Positions 17,249 to 26,312 of a stretch of 58,840 bases of DNA are shown in pieces (the stretch's first letter is position 1; every line of letters begins with the position of its first letter). The DNA is from CAZNFR01 sp964572225 (lineage in GTDB: Bacteria > Bacteroidota > Bacteroidia > Bacteroidales > GCA-2748055), in contig CAZNFR010000013.1 in NCBI GenBank assembly GCA_964572225.1, positions 1 to 58,840 on the forward strand, written 5' to 3'. Position numbers and translations under genes: made by a program. Below the pieces are notes generated by a model, which had not been told where the DNA came from, made no database searches, and saw only the letters and a list, made by a program, of their open reading frames with translations.

Positions 17249-18628
17249 CTAGGCACCGGTCCCAATACCGAATTTCTCCATTCTACGGTGGAGTGCATTC
17301 CATTTTATCCTGAGTAATTCGGCAGCTTTCATTTTGTTGTAGGAGGCAGCTCTCAGAGCTCTGATGATGGTTTCTTTTTCAATCCTTTCCAGATCAAAAT
17401 CCTCCGAATGGGATTCTTGTCCATTACCCGTGCTCCTCCCGTTAACGGATATGTGTGAGGCTGAAAGCTTTTCACCCGGAGAGAGAATTACCGCACGTTC
17501 AATTATGTTTCTCAACTCACGGATATTCCCCGGAAAATCATAGTTCTCAAGAATGGCATAGACCTCTGGTTCCACCATGGATACAGCTCTTCTGAGCTTT
17601 TCGTTGAAAAAAGTCAGAAAATAATCGGTCAATAACCGGATATCCTCCCTTCGTTCCCTAAGGGGAGGTACATGGATCTCAAAGCTTGCCAGCCGGTGAT
17701 AAAGATCAGTCCTGAAGTTTTGACCTCCTCTCATCTCTTCCATATTTTTATTGGTGGCTGCAATGATCCTTACATCAAACTGCTCTTCCTTCTGGGATCC
17801 AAGCCTGATAAATTTCCGGTCTTCCAGCACCCGCAACATTTTAGCCTGAAGAGGCATGGGCATATCTCCGATCTCATCCAGAAAAATGCTGCCCCCGTCG
17901 GCAATTTCAAACCAACCCTTGCGGTCGGCAATAGCCCCTGTAAATGAGCCCTTCTTATGACCAAAAAACTCGCTCTCAAAAAGTTCCTGACTAATGGAAG
18001 AAGTATTTACTGCGGCAAAATATTCATCCTTTCTCTCTGAAGAGTTATGAATCGCCCTGGCAACCAGTTCTTTGCCTGTTCCACTTTCTCCGGTAATCAT
18101 CACCGATGTATCCCTTGATGCTGCCACACTGGCAATCATCTTTTTCATGTCCATTATTGCCGGACTCTGTCCGACGATGGTAATTCCACCCAGAGATTCA
18201 AGCTCTTTTTTCAACCGGCTTTTTCCCTGTCTTTCCGTTTCCAATTTTTTATTCAATTCCAGAAAACGCTGGGACCGCTCTATGCATATTTTTAACTCCT
18301 GAAGATCGAAGGGCTTCTTGAAGAAATCGATGGCCCCTTTACGGAAAGCATCAATGACCAGCTCCGATTCGGCATGTGAACTGATCATAATGACCTCAGT
18401 AGAGGGAAACTCTGATTTTAATACTTTCAGAAAATCCAGCCCATTCATCCCCGGCATCCGAATGTCGGAAATAACCATGTCGATTTCATTCTCCCTGAGG
18501 ATCGAGAGAGCCTTCCCGGGATCTTCCGCCAGGAAAACCGTAAAATCCTTTTTCAGGAATGCAAACAAGGTAGCCCTCACCGTCATATCATCGTCAACCA
18601 ACAGTATTCTTAGTACTTCCTGATTCAT
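17249..18628 (-). CDS. NtrC-family sigma-54-dependent response regulator
   Basis: The 459-residue protein has a receiver (Asp55 in VISDIRMPGMNG, Lys105 in FFKKPF), a AAA+ domain with Walker A GESGTGKE (180-187), the sigma-54-contacting loop GSFTGA (227-232) and Walker B IFLDEIGD (248-255), and a C-terminal Fis-type helix-turn-helix around YNKMKAAELLRIKWNALHRRM. When phosphorylated it should remodel sigma-54 RNA polymerase at GG-N10-GC promoters. It faces the regulators at 12686-17233 convergently and is divergent from the LruC lipoprotein. The Ser in place of Ala in GAFTGA is a known tolerated variant. Confidence 0.93.
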   Translation of the reverse strand: MNQEVLRILLVDDDMTVRATLFAFLKKDFTVFLAEDPGKALSILRENEIDMVISDIRMPGMNGLDFLKVLKSEFPSTEVIMISSHAESELVIDAFRKGAIDFFKKPFDLQELKICIERSQRFLELNKKLETERQGKSRLKKELESLGGITIVGQSPAIMDMKKMIASVAASRDTSVMITGESGTGKELVARAIHNSSERKDEYFAAVNTSSISQELFESEFFGHKKGSFTGAIADRKGWFEIADGGSIFLDEIGDMPMPLQAKMLRVLEDRKFIRLGSQKEEQFDVRIIAATNKNMEEMRGGQNFRTDLYHRLASFEIHVPPLRERREDIRLLTDYFLTFFNEKLRRAVSMVEPEVYAILENYDFPGNIRELRNIIERAVILSPGEKLSASHISVNGRSTGNGQESHSEDFDLERIEKETIIRALRAASYNKMKAAELLRIKWNALHRRMEKFGIGTGA

Positions 18629-18809
18629 GCTATTCGTTTTCGAACAATACTAAAATCTCTGATTATCAGTATACCTTACGAAAAAGCATGGTTCCGGTTA
18701 GGGTATTCTACCATAAAAAATATTTTTTTCTTCATTTTCGAATAACAATATCGGAAATTTCATATTTAGAATGATTATATGTAATTGTACGTCAAACATT
18801 TAAACCTTT

Positions 18810-18826
18810 TTGGCATCTTTTTCGTA
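18810..18826 (+). promoter_or_regulatory. Possible sigma-54 promoter for the LruC lipoprotein gene
   Basis: TTGGCAT begins at 18810. Its GG (18812-18813) is followed after exactly 10 bases by GT (18824-18825), one base off the sigma-54 GG-N10-GC rule. It ends about 25 bases before the ATG at 18851, in the 222-base gap shared with the divergent NtrC-type activator. The rest of the gap (18629-18809) is AT-rich, and I see no other convincing element except TAGTATTG at 18645-18652 on the minus strand, one base from TAnnTTTG. Confidence 0.3.
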
Positions 18827-18850
18827 AAGGAAAGGGCAAATATTTAAATC

Positions 18851-20920
18851 ATGAAAAAAATTAGTTTATTGCTTAGCGTAGTTTTCATCCTTGGTTTCTC
18901 CTCTTGTTTAAAAGAGTTTACGGAGGATAATGCCCGTAATGATTTTGATTTGACAGAAATACCGGAAGACTTCAGGTTCAATACCACCATGGATTACCAG
19001 GTGAGCATTACTTTGCAGGATTCGGATTCTGAGCCCTTCGCGGGTGTACCAACCGAGATCTATCTTCAGGAACCCTACATGGAAGCTCCTGACGGTAACC
19101 TGGTAAAAAATCCGGATGTAACTCCGGTTATGAAAGGTTTCAGTAATGAAAACGGAAAGTTTGAAACCGGACTCTCTCTTCCCTCCCATGCAGAAACAAT
19201 TTATGTTAAACCCCTTTTGCCGGGTTTTGTCGATGTTAAAGCCCTCACACTTCAAAGTAAAAATATTGAAGTGGTATTCGGAAACGAAGAAATTCCTGAA
19301 GGAGAAATTGTGTATGCAGACAAAAAAGTCTTTAGTCCCTTTTTATACCTGGGTGACTACAATTCCGTAGGGTATCCTTTATACAAGATTCCGAAACCGG
19401 ATAAAATCGACAAAGAACTTCTGGAAGATATCGACGCCTCCTTGCCCGAATCCAAGCCTCTTACAGAGACCCATCCTCAATATCTTGAAGATAATACCCC
19501 TTCGAATATCAAAGTAAGCGAGAAGGCCGAAGTTTTTGTAACTTTTGTTCACGAAGGTGCGGGTTATAAAAATGTACTTACCTATTTTCATTATCCCACC
19601 GACAATCCGCCGGCCACCAAAGATGATGTGGATTATAAAATTGTGGCTTTCCCGAATGTATCCCTGGCAGGATCGGGAGGAGCACTAAGACCGGGTGACA
19701 AAGTGCAGTTAAAGTACTATAATGATGAGACCGGTGAATTTGAAGAGACTTTTCCGGCAGGAACCACCATTGAATGGATGTTGATTGCCGATGGATTCGA
19801 TAAAAGCGTGAATAGCGGTTTATATCAGCATTATTCCATCCCTTCCTTTAACATTGAAAAGGATGAAAAACTGCAAAAACATACCATTGTCCTTCATGAT
19901 GATAAAAGGGACCTCTTATTGGTAGGTTTTGAAGACCAAAGGAGAGATGAAAGGTGGTGCGATCAGGACTTTAATGATGCCATTTTTTATGTAACGGCTA
20001 ATCCTTTTAGCGCTATAGATACAAAAAACATGAAACCGGTGGATACCCCGGAGGATAATGATGAAGACGGTGTTTCGAATACCTTTGACGAATTTCCGGA
20101 TGATCCCGAGTTGGCTTATAAAGTGGTATATCCTGCCGAGGATAACTACGGAACCCTGGCCTACGAAGACCTTTGGCCTTATAAGGGAGATTATGATTTC
20201 AATGATGTGGTGATTGATTACCGGTATTCCATGGTAAGAAACGCAAAGAATGAAATCAAATACATTGATGCTGAATTCAAACTTCGTGCTATAGGTGCTG
20301 GTTTTCATAACGGCTTCGGATTCCAGATAGGGATCTCCCCCGATGAGGTTATATCGGTGAGCGGTCAGAAATTCTATAACGATTATATTTCTTTGAATGC
20401 AAACGGAACAGAGGCCGGTCAGAAGAAAGCGACGATTATTGTATTCGATAATGCCTACGGTGCATTTGGTTATCCCGCCACCACAACTTTTATCAATACA
20501 GTGGAAGACGGGACTCAAAAGGAGGTAGTAGATTTTAACCTGAGAATAGAGCTTGCTGAAAACACAAAATTTGACACAGATGATCTTCCTCCATACAATC
20601 CCTTCATTATCAGCAATCTTGAGCGCGGACGTGAAGTTCATCTTCCCGGTTCCGAGCCCACCGACCTGGCCAATCCCGATTATTTCGGAACAGGACAGGA
20701 CTATTCCGTTCCTGAACAGGGAATCTATTATGTAACCAAAGATGATCTGCCATGGGGAATGAATATCCCGGTTAGTTTTAGCTATCCACTGGAAAAAACC
20801 AGGATCACCGAAGCATATAATCTATTCGAGTCATGGGCCAAATCGGGAGGATATAATAATATGGACTGGTATTTGGATAAATCAGGCTATATCAATAAAA
20901 ATAAAATTATGGGTAAATAA
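18851..20920 (+). CDS. LruC-domain lipoprotein (DUF4842/DUF4114-like)
   Basis: The 689-residue protein has a lipoprotein signal peptide with lipobox FSSC (Cys at about residue 19), so it is expected to be a lipidated envelope protein. The middle contains WCDQDFNDAIFYVT, as in DUF4114 domains. The C-terminal 270 residues begin with a DNDEDGV Ca-binding-like repeat, then DLWPYKGDYDFNDVVIDYRY, the signature of LruC/DUF4842 proteins. The function is unknown; the family is widespread in Bacteroidota and named from a Leptospira protein. It stands alone between an NtrC-type activator and a histidine kinase and is followed by a clear terminator. Confidence 0.88.
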   Translation: MKKISLLLSVVFILGFSSCLKEFTEDNARNDFDLTEIPEDFRFNTTMDYQVSITLQDSDSEPFAGVPTEIYLQEPYMEAPDGNLVKNPDVTPVMKGFSNENGKFETGLSLPSHAETIYVKPLLPGFVDVKALTLQSKNIEVVFGNEEIPEGEIVYADKKVFSPFLYLGDYNSVGYPLYKIPKPDKIDKELLEDIDASLPESKPLTETHPQYLEDNTPSNIKVSEKAEVFVTFVHEGAGYKNVLTYFHYPTDNPPATKDDVDYKIVAFPNVSLAGSGGALRPGDKVQLKYYNDETGEFEETFPAGTTIEWMLIADGFDKSVNSGLYQHYSIPSFNIEKDEKLQKHTIVLHDDKRDLLLVGFEDQRRDERWCDQDFNDAIFYVTANPFSAIDTKNMKPVDTPEDNDEDGVSNTFDEFPDDPELAYKVVYPAEDNYGTLAYEDLWPYKGDYDFNDVVIDYRYSMVRNAKNEIKYIDAEFKLRAIGAGFHNGFGFQIGISPDEVISVSGQKFYNDYISLNANGTEAGQKKATIIVFDNAYGAFGYPATTTFINTVEDGTQKEVVDFNLRIELAENTKFDTDDLPPYNPFIISNLERGREVHLPGSEPTDLANPDYFGTGQDYSVPEQGIYYVTKDDLPWGMNIPVSFSYPLEKTRITEAYNLFESWAKSGGYNNMDWYLDKSGYINKNKIMGK

Positions 20921-20979
20921 AAAACCATTTCAAAGTTTCAGACTTTCATAGTTTCAAATAAGTTAGCTGTTTACTCAAA

Positions 20980-21027
20980 GGGATCTCTTCGGTGTACATT
21001 GTCCGCCAGGAGATCCCTCTTTTTTTG
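20980..21027 (+). terminator. Rho-independent terminator after the LruC lipoprotein gene
   Basis: GGGATCTC (20980-20987) pairs perfectly with GAGATCCC (21010-21017) across a 22-base loop and is followed by TCTTTTTTTG. It lies 60 bases after the lipoprotein stop. Confidence 0.85.
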
Positions 21028-21111
21028 TTAAAAAATGTTGCCTTTCAGAGGTAAAAAATTTGAAATTCCGCCATATTTTTCGGAAATTTTGATTTTCAAT
21101 TATTTATAAGC

Positions 21112-22599
21112 TTGATCCGCCAAAAAATAAACCTGTTTTCTGTGAAAAATAAATTCACCAGGGCTAATGAATATGGGATCGACGCATTGACACTACGGTT
21201 CCACGGCGAAAAAGATTTTTTTTTCAGGGAACATTATTATCGGGAATCTCTTGTGCATATAAGAATTGCCATTCTGGTATCCATATTCATTTATGCGGCT
21301 TTTCTGTTACTTGACTATAAGCTTGCCCCTGAACTGATAGGTCCTTATTCCTTGGTAAGGTTCGGGATTGCCATTCCCTTTGCCGGAATCATCTATGTTT
21401 ATTCCTATTTGCCCGGATTCTCAAGGAACTACCAATTCCTTGTGGCCATGATCACGATTGTAGCCGGAATGGGAATAATTGCCATGATGTACCTTGGTTG
21501 GAAAATCGGAAATGCAGAAATTGTTCATCACTATTATGTCGGAATCATTCTGGTATTTATTTTTAGTTATAATTTTTTAAAGCTGAGGTTTATATGGGCC
21601 AGCATCTCCGGAGTGGTCCTGGTGATTGTCTACCTGTTACTTCTGCTTCTTTTTATCAAACCTGGAATTCGATTTACCCTTACCTCAGGTTTTTTTCTTA
21701 TTGCCGCAAATATTATGGGGATGTTTTCTGCCTACCTTTTTGAATATGCATTCAGAAAAGAGTTTTATTTCAATGAATTATTGAAAAAAGAAAAGCAGAA
21801 AACACAGGAGCTTAATGAAAACCTGGAGAAGGAGATCCGAAACCGCACACGTGAACTGAACAGTGCTTTGGATCATGCAGAGCAATCAGACCACCTTAAG
21901 TCTATGTTTCTTGCGAATATGTCGCATGAGATCCGCACACCCCTCAATGGGATCCTGGGTTTTACCGATCTTCTTCAAAATGAAGAGCTGGACGAAAAAC
22001 GAAGGAAAATGTATCTCAACATAATTCAGGACCGGAGCAATTATCTTCTTTCCATTCTGAATAATATCATTGATTTTTCCCTGATCAAATCCAATCAGTT
22101 GAAATTCACTGAAACGGAATTTAATTTGAATCATTCCCTGAACACCTTATATATTTTCCTGGAAAATATTTTCACTAAAGGGAATCTTGAATTTAAACTT
22201 GAATTGGAAAAGCCGGAGGAGGAGATCCTCATTCGTACCGATAAGACCAAAATCGAGCAGATACTTACCAATCTGGTTGAAAATGCGGCCAAATATACCC
22301 AAAAGGGTCATGTGATTATGGGATATAAATTTTTTCGGGACTATCTGCGGATCTATGTTGCAGATACGGGTCCGGGAATCCCTTTTGAATATAGAAAATA
22401 TATATTCAGAAGTTTTGCCAAAATGGAAGACAGTGATGTGGAGTTCAAATCGGGCGCCGGACTCGGACTGGCCATTTGCAAGGGACTGGCAGATTTTATC
22501 GGAGCCAATATTCACTTTAATACAGAGGAATCGAAGGGAACCCGTTTTTTCCTGGATCTTCCCACTTCGGTTATTCTCAAAGGCGGGCTGTCGGATTAA
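21112..22599 (+). CDS. Membrane-bound sensor histidine kinase with non-ATG start
   Basis: The protein has about 495 residues. The N-terminal part holds about six hydrophobic segments (residues 45-210). A short coiled coil, HisKA with FLANMSHEIRTPLNGIL, and an HATPase (NLVENAAKYTQKG, DTGPGIP, GAGLGLAICKG) follow. It has no receiver, so it should phosphorylate a separate regulator. There is no in-frame ATG before the membrane region: translation must begin at TTG 21112 or GTG 21142. TTG 21112 was used, giving an N-terminal cytosolic segment before helix 1. Its stop overlaps the stop of the convergent cyclase-like gene. Confidence 0.88.
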   Translation: MIRQKINLFSVKNKFTRANEYGIDALTLRFHGEKDFFFREHYYRESLVHIRIAILVSIFIYAAFLLLDYKLAPELIGPYSLVRFGIAIPFAGIIYVYSYLPGFSRNYQFLVAMITIVAGMGIIAMMYLGWKIGNAEIVHHYYVGIILVFIFSYNFLKLRFIWASISGVVLVIVYLLLLLLFIKPGIRFTLTSGFFLIAANIMGMFSAYLFEYAFRKEFYFNELLKKEKQKTQELNENLEKEIRNRTRELNSALDHAEQSDHLKSMFLANMSHEIRTPLNGILGFTDLLQNEELDEKRRKMYLNIIQDRSNYLLSILNNIIDFSLIKSNQLKFTETEFNLNHSLNTLYIFLENIFTKGNLEFKLELEKPEEEILIRTDKTKIEQILTNLVENAAKYTQKGHVIMGYKFFRDYLRIYVADTGPGIPFEYRKYIFRSFAKMEDSDVEFKSGAGLGLAICKGLADFIGANIHFNTEESKGTRFFLDLPTSVILKGGLSD

Positions 22600-24053
22600 T
22601 ACTTACTTTCTGTTTCCTGAGCGGAAACTTCTTTGATGAGTTGTTTGATCCTTTGTATTTGTTTCTGCTTATTCACCTCTCTCAGATTTTGGGCAGTACG
22701 TGTAAAATACTGATGGCCTGAGATAAACTTTAGCTGTAGCTCGTTCCATTCCTTCAGGTTCTCTATCATATCCCTTTCTTTCAGTTCACGGTACAGGGTG
22801 TTGGAAACCGGAATCATATCGCTCCGACCCAGGTAATCAAGGTCTGCATCACAGATGATCTTCTCTAGCAGGCTGGAGGGATTTGGAGGCATTTTCGTAG
22901 CCATAATGATCTTACAGATCTCTTCAATTTGTTCAGGAGAGTACCCATAATCCGGTAAAATATCCCGGGCCAGTTGGGTTCCATGATACTCATGATCCTT
23001 GTAGGATATAATATGGCCGGCATCATGGAAAAGCGCGGCGGTTTTCAATAGCAGGATATCTTCATCCGGAACTCCTTCCGCCCATCCGATCAGTTCCACT
23101 TCGGTTACTACATCTACGGTATGCTTTACGTTGTGGTAATAAAGATTTGAAGGCAATTCACTCTCAAGCCTGTCGAGCATGTACTCCTGAATATCCGTAA
23201 ATTGTATGAGCTTAAACTTGGTGTCAAAATAATCGTTCGTTTTCACAGGATCTTTCCCTTCCAAAAATTCTGAACGGTAGCTTTTTAAGGTAAAAAGTTC
23301 AAGATCGCCCTGATATTTGACGGGCATCTTACCGTAATATTCACAATTAAAAAATTCTTTGACCCATTCATAAGAATTTACAGACAGCATGATTTCGCCG
23401 TCATTGACAAAATTCTGCATTCGGGTCACCATATTAACGGTATCTCCCTTTAATTCGTATGTGAGTTTTTTTCTTCCGCTCACAAGTGCGCTTACAGGAC
23501 CCGTGTGAATCCCTATTTTGAGTCCCCAGATTTTCTGTTTCCTATGTGTCTTAAGCCTGTGATTAAGAAGATAATCCTGCATTTCCAATGCGGCCTTTAC
23601 CACCTGAACCGGATTGGTAATATTTTTTTCAGGAATTCCCCCCGCTGCCATAATGGTATCTCCAATGGATTTGATCCGGTGAATCTGATTCGCCTTTAGG
23701 ATTTTATCGAACTGGTAAAGAATGGAATCCAGTTCATCCATAAGCTTAACAGAATCGTATTCCTTCCCTATTTTGGCAAAACCGAAGATATTGGCAAACA
23801 TAACGGTCGCCATGTCAAATTTGAGGGTAGAATGGCGTGTGGATTGTTTTTCATCCTTTTTCAGATTGAGGGACTCAGGAAGGCTGTTTCTCATTTCCTG
23901 GTTCTCTTCCTTCAATCGGTTAATGAAGTTTTTCAGGTCCTCATTTTCCCTGACCAGTTCCTGATTCTGGCGCACCAGCCGGGCAATTCTTTTCACAAGG
24001 TCCAATCCTGTATCGCTCATAAATGGGTAGGGTTCTGTTTGGTTTACTGTCAT
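22596..24053 (-). CDS. Class III nucleotidyl-cyclase-like domain fused to an HD phosphohydrolase domain
   Basis: The 485-residue protein has an N-terminal coiled coil (about 14-58), a cyclase homology domain (about 78-260) and an HD domain (about 290-450, H311, HD at 343-344 in LFHDAGH). In class III cyclases two Asp residues bind metal. Here the first is Asn88 (FANIFGFAKI instead of FxDIxGF), while the second, Asp132 in KSIGDTIM, is kept, as is GDTVNMVTRM (203-212). So cyclase activity is uncertain. An HD domain next to it could hydrolyse a nucleotide second messenger, with the cyclase-like part as sensor. No membrane span is seen. It is convergent with the kinase gene. Confidence 0.87.
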   Translation of the reverse strand: MTVNQTEPYPFMSDTGLDLVKRIARLVRQNQELVRENEDLKNFINRLKEENQEMRNSLPESLNLKKDEKQSTRHSTLKFDMATVMFANIFGFAKIGKEYDSVKLMDELDSILYQFDKILKANQIHRIKSIGDTIMAAGGIPEKNITNPVQVVKAALEMQDYLLNHRLKTHRKQKIWGLKIGIHTGPVSALVSGRKKLTYELKGDTVNMVTRMQNFVNDGEIMLSVNSYEWVKEFFNCEYYGKMPVKYQGDLELFTLKSYRSEFLEGKDPVKTNDYFDTKFKLIQFTDIQEYMLDRLESELPSNLYYHNVKHTVDVVTEVELIGWAEGVPDEDILLLKTAALFHDAGHIISYKDHEYHGTQLARDILPDYGYSPEQIEEICKIIMATKMPPNPSSLLEKIICDADLDYLGRSDMIPVSNTLYRELKERDMIENLKEWNELQLKFISGHQYFTRTAQNLREVNKQKQIQRIKQLIKEVSAQETESKY

Positions 24054-24186
24054 CAGGAATTTTCAGGCTTTCCCCGATGCTGAATTATATACGGGAAAAG
24101 TCAGCAAGGGTTTTAAACCAGCTTAAGTATCTCTGCTCAGGGACCCCGGAAGAATCAGGGAAATCCCACGAATATGAATCCTGAAA

Positions 24187-24217
24187 TTGGATAAAAACGG
24201 CCCTTGGAGTATATTTG
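24187..24217 (+). promoter_or_regulatory. Candidate housekeeping promoter for uvrB
   Basis: TATATTTG (24210-24217) is a perfect match to the Bacteroidota -7 element TAnnTTTG and is preceded at 20 bases by TTG (24187-24189, ATTG against TTTG). Transcription would start near 24224, leaving a leader of about 53 bases. That leader contains the small hairpin CGGGC-TCAA-GCCCG (24241-24254). Confidence 0.6.
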
Positions 24218-24276
24218 GGTCCCCGGATAAACTAAAAAGCCGGGCTCAAGCCCGCATCAAAAGGAAAGATTGAAAA

Positions 24277-26304
24277 ATGAAATTCAGGTTAAATTCAGAA
24301 TACAAGCCTACGGGCGATCAACCCGAAGCCATAAGGCAGTTGGTAGAAGGTTTGAAAAACGCTGAAAAATACCAGACCCTCCTGGGGGTCACTGGATCAG
24401 GAAAAACCTTTACCATTGCCAATATGCTTGAAAAGGTAAATCGCCCTGCCCTGGTTCTTAGTCACAATAAAACCCTGGCCGCTCAGCTATACGGGGAATT
24501 TAAGGAATTCTTTCCGGATAACCGGGTTGAGTATTTTGTATCTTATTATGACTATTACCAGCCTGAGGCTTACCTTCCGGTTACCGACACCTATATTGAG
24601 AAGGACCTTTCCATAAATGAGGAGATTGAAAAACTTAGATTAAGTACTACTTCGGCCTTACTCTCGGGACGGAAAGACATTGTCGTTGTATCATCCGTAT
24701 CCTGTCTTTATGGTATAGGAAATCCGGAGGATTTTCATTCGGGAACCATTTCTCTTAAGGCGGGACAGAAAATAAGCAGGAATACACTTTTACGCGACCT
24801 GGTTGATGCCATGTACAGCAGAAATGAAGTGGAATTTAATCCTGGCACCTTCAGGGTCAGGGGGGATACGGTAGACGTATTTCTTGCCTATACCGATTTT
24901 GCATACCGTATTCTGTTTTTTGGAGACGAAATAGAAGGGATCAACTCTATAGATCCGCTAAGCGGCGCAAAAATCGAGGACCATTCAGAAGTAATGATTT
25001 TTCCGGCCAACATTTTCATTACAGCCAAAGGAAGGCTGCAACAAGCCATACGTGAAATCCAGGATGATCTGATGCTCCAGATGGATTACTTTCGGGAGAT
25101 AGGAAAACCCCTGGAAGCCAAAAGGATAGAGGAAAGGGTAAACTATGATTTGGAGATGATCAGGGAGCTCGGGTATTGTCCGGGAATTGAGAATTATTCC
25201 CGGTATTTTGACGGACGCAAACCGGGAACCCGCCCCTTCTGTCTGCTGGACTATTTCCCGGAGGATTACATTACCATAGTGGATGAGAGTCATGTTACCC
25301 TACCGCAGATCAGGGCTATGTACGGTGGTGACCATTCCAGGAAGCAAACCCTGGTGGAGTTTGGATTTCGTTTGCCTGCAGCCATTGATAACCGACCGCT
25401 TAAATTTGAGGAATTTGAATCCCTCACCGGACAGACGGTATATGTTTCGGCAACTCCGGGGGATTTTGAACTGGAGAAAACAGGCGGGATCATTGTGGAA
25501 CAGGTAATCAGACCTACAGGACTACTGGACCCGGTGATTGAAATTCGCCCGAGCATGAACCAGATTGATCATCTGATCGGAGAAATTCAGGAAAGAGCCT
25601 CCAGGAATGAAAGGGTGCTGGTTACCACGCTTACCAAGAGAATGGCAGAGGAATTAAACAACTATCTGATCCGTATGAATATCAAATGCCGTTACATTCA
25701 TTCGGATGTTGAGACCTTGGACCGGGTGGAAATAATGGAGGGTCTGAGAAAGGGCATCTTTGATGTTCTGGTGGGTGTAAACCTGCTGCGGGAGGGACTG
25801 GATCTTCCTGAAGTATCCCTGGTTGCCATACTGGATGCAGACAAGGAAGGATTTCTGAGATCGGAAAAATCCCTGACCCAGACGGCAGGCAGAGCTGCCA
25901 GAAATCTGAACGGAAAGGTAATCATGTACGCCGATACCGTTACGGGATCCATGCAAAGGACCATTGATGAGACCAACAGACGAAGGGAAAAACAGCTTCG
26001 ATATAATGAAGACCACAACATCACCCCTGCCCAGATTATTAAGGCTAACCGGAATCTTATGGCCTACCTTAAAAAAGAGAAAAAAGAGGCGGGATCTGCT
26101 TACCTTGAATTTGAAAAGCCTGATGTAGCTGCGGATCCCATCGTTCGGTACATGGATGCGGAAGCCTTAAAAAAGTCGATCGACAACACCCGGAAACTCA
26201 TGGAAAAAGCAGCATCAAAGCTTGATTTTATCGAGGCTGCCCGGTTAAGGGACGAAATGTATGAACTGGAAAAGCTATGGAAACAAAGACAAAAAGAAGT
26301 TTAA
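24277..26304 (+). CDS. uvrB: Excinuclease ABC subunit B
   Basis: The 675-residue protein is a full-length UvrB, the damage-verification helicase of nucleotide excision repair. It shows Walker A GVTGSGKTFTIANML, the beta-hairpin region SYYDYYQPEAYLP, the DEAD-type box VDESHVTLPQI, helicase motifs GVNLLREGLDLPEV and QTAGRAARN, and a C-terminal UVR motif (KLMEKAASKLDFIEAARLRDE) that contacts UvrC. It loads with UvrA, melts the DNA around a lesion and recruits UvrC. It is monocistronic and ends 8 bases before the convergent acyl-CoA synthetase stop. No SOS box was recognised. Confidence 0.98.
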   Translation: MKFRLNSEYKPTGDQPEAIRQLVEGLKNAEKYQTLLGVTGSGKTFTIANMLEKVNRPALVLSHNKTLAAQLYGEFKEFFPDNRVEYFVSYYDYYQPEAYLPVTDTYIEKDLSINEEIEKLRLSTTSALLSGRKDIVVVSSVSCLYGIGNPEDFHSGTISLKAGQKISRNTLLRDLVDAMYSRNEVEFNPGTFRVRGDTVDVFLAYTDFAYRILFFGDEIEGINSIDPLSGAKIEDHSEVMIFPANIFITAKGRLQQAIREIQDDLMLQMDYFREIGKPLEAKRIEERVNYDLEMIRELGYCPGIENYSRYFDGRKPGTRPFCLLDYFPEDYITIVDESHVTLPQIRAMYGGDHSRKQTLVEFGFRLPAAIDNRPLKFEEFESLTGQTVYVSATPGDFELEKTGGIIVEQVIRPTGLLDPVIEIRPSMNQIDHLIGEIQERASRNERVLVTTLTKRMAEELNNYLIRMNIKCRYIHSDVETLDRVEIMEGLRKGIFDVLVGVNLLREGLDLPEVSLVAILDADKEGFLRSEKSLTQTAGRAARNLNGKVIMYADTVTGSMQRTIDETNRRREKQLRYNEDHNITPAQIIKANRNLMAYLKKEKKEAGSAYLEFEKPDVAADPIVRYMDAEALKKSIDNTRKLMEKAASKLDFIEAARLRDEMYELEKLWKQRQKEV

Positions 26305-26312
26305 CCGGCCAG

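Noticed and set aside
19916..20641. 241-codon minus-strand frame opposite the LruC lipoprotein
   Set aside because: Antisense shadow of a gene with clear LruC motifs.
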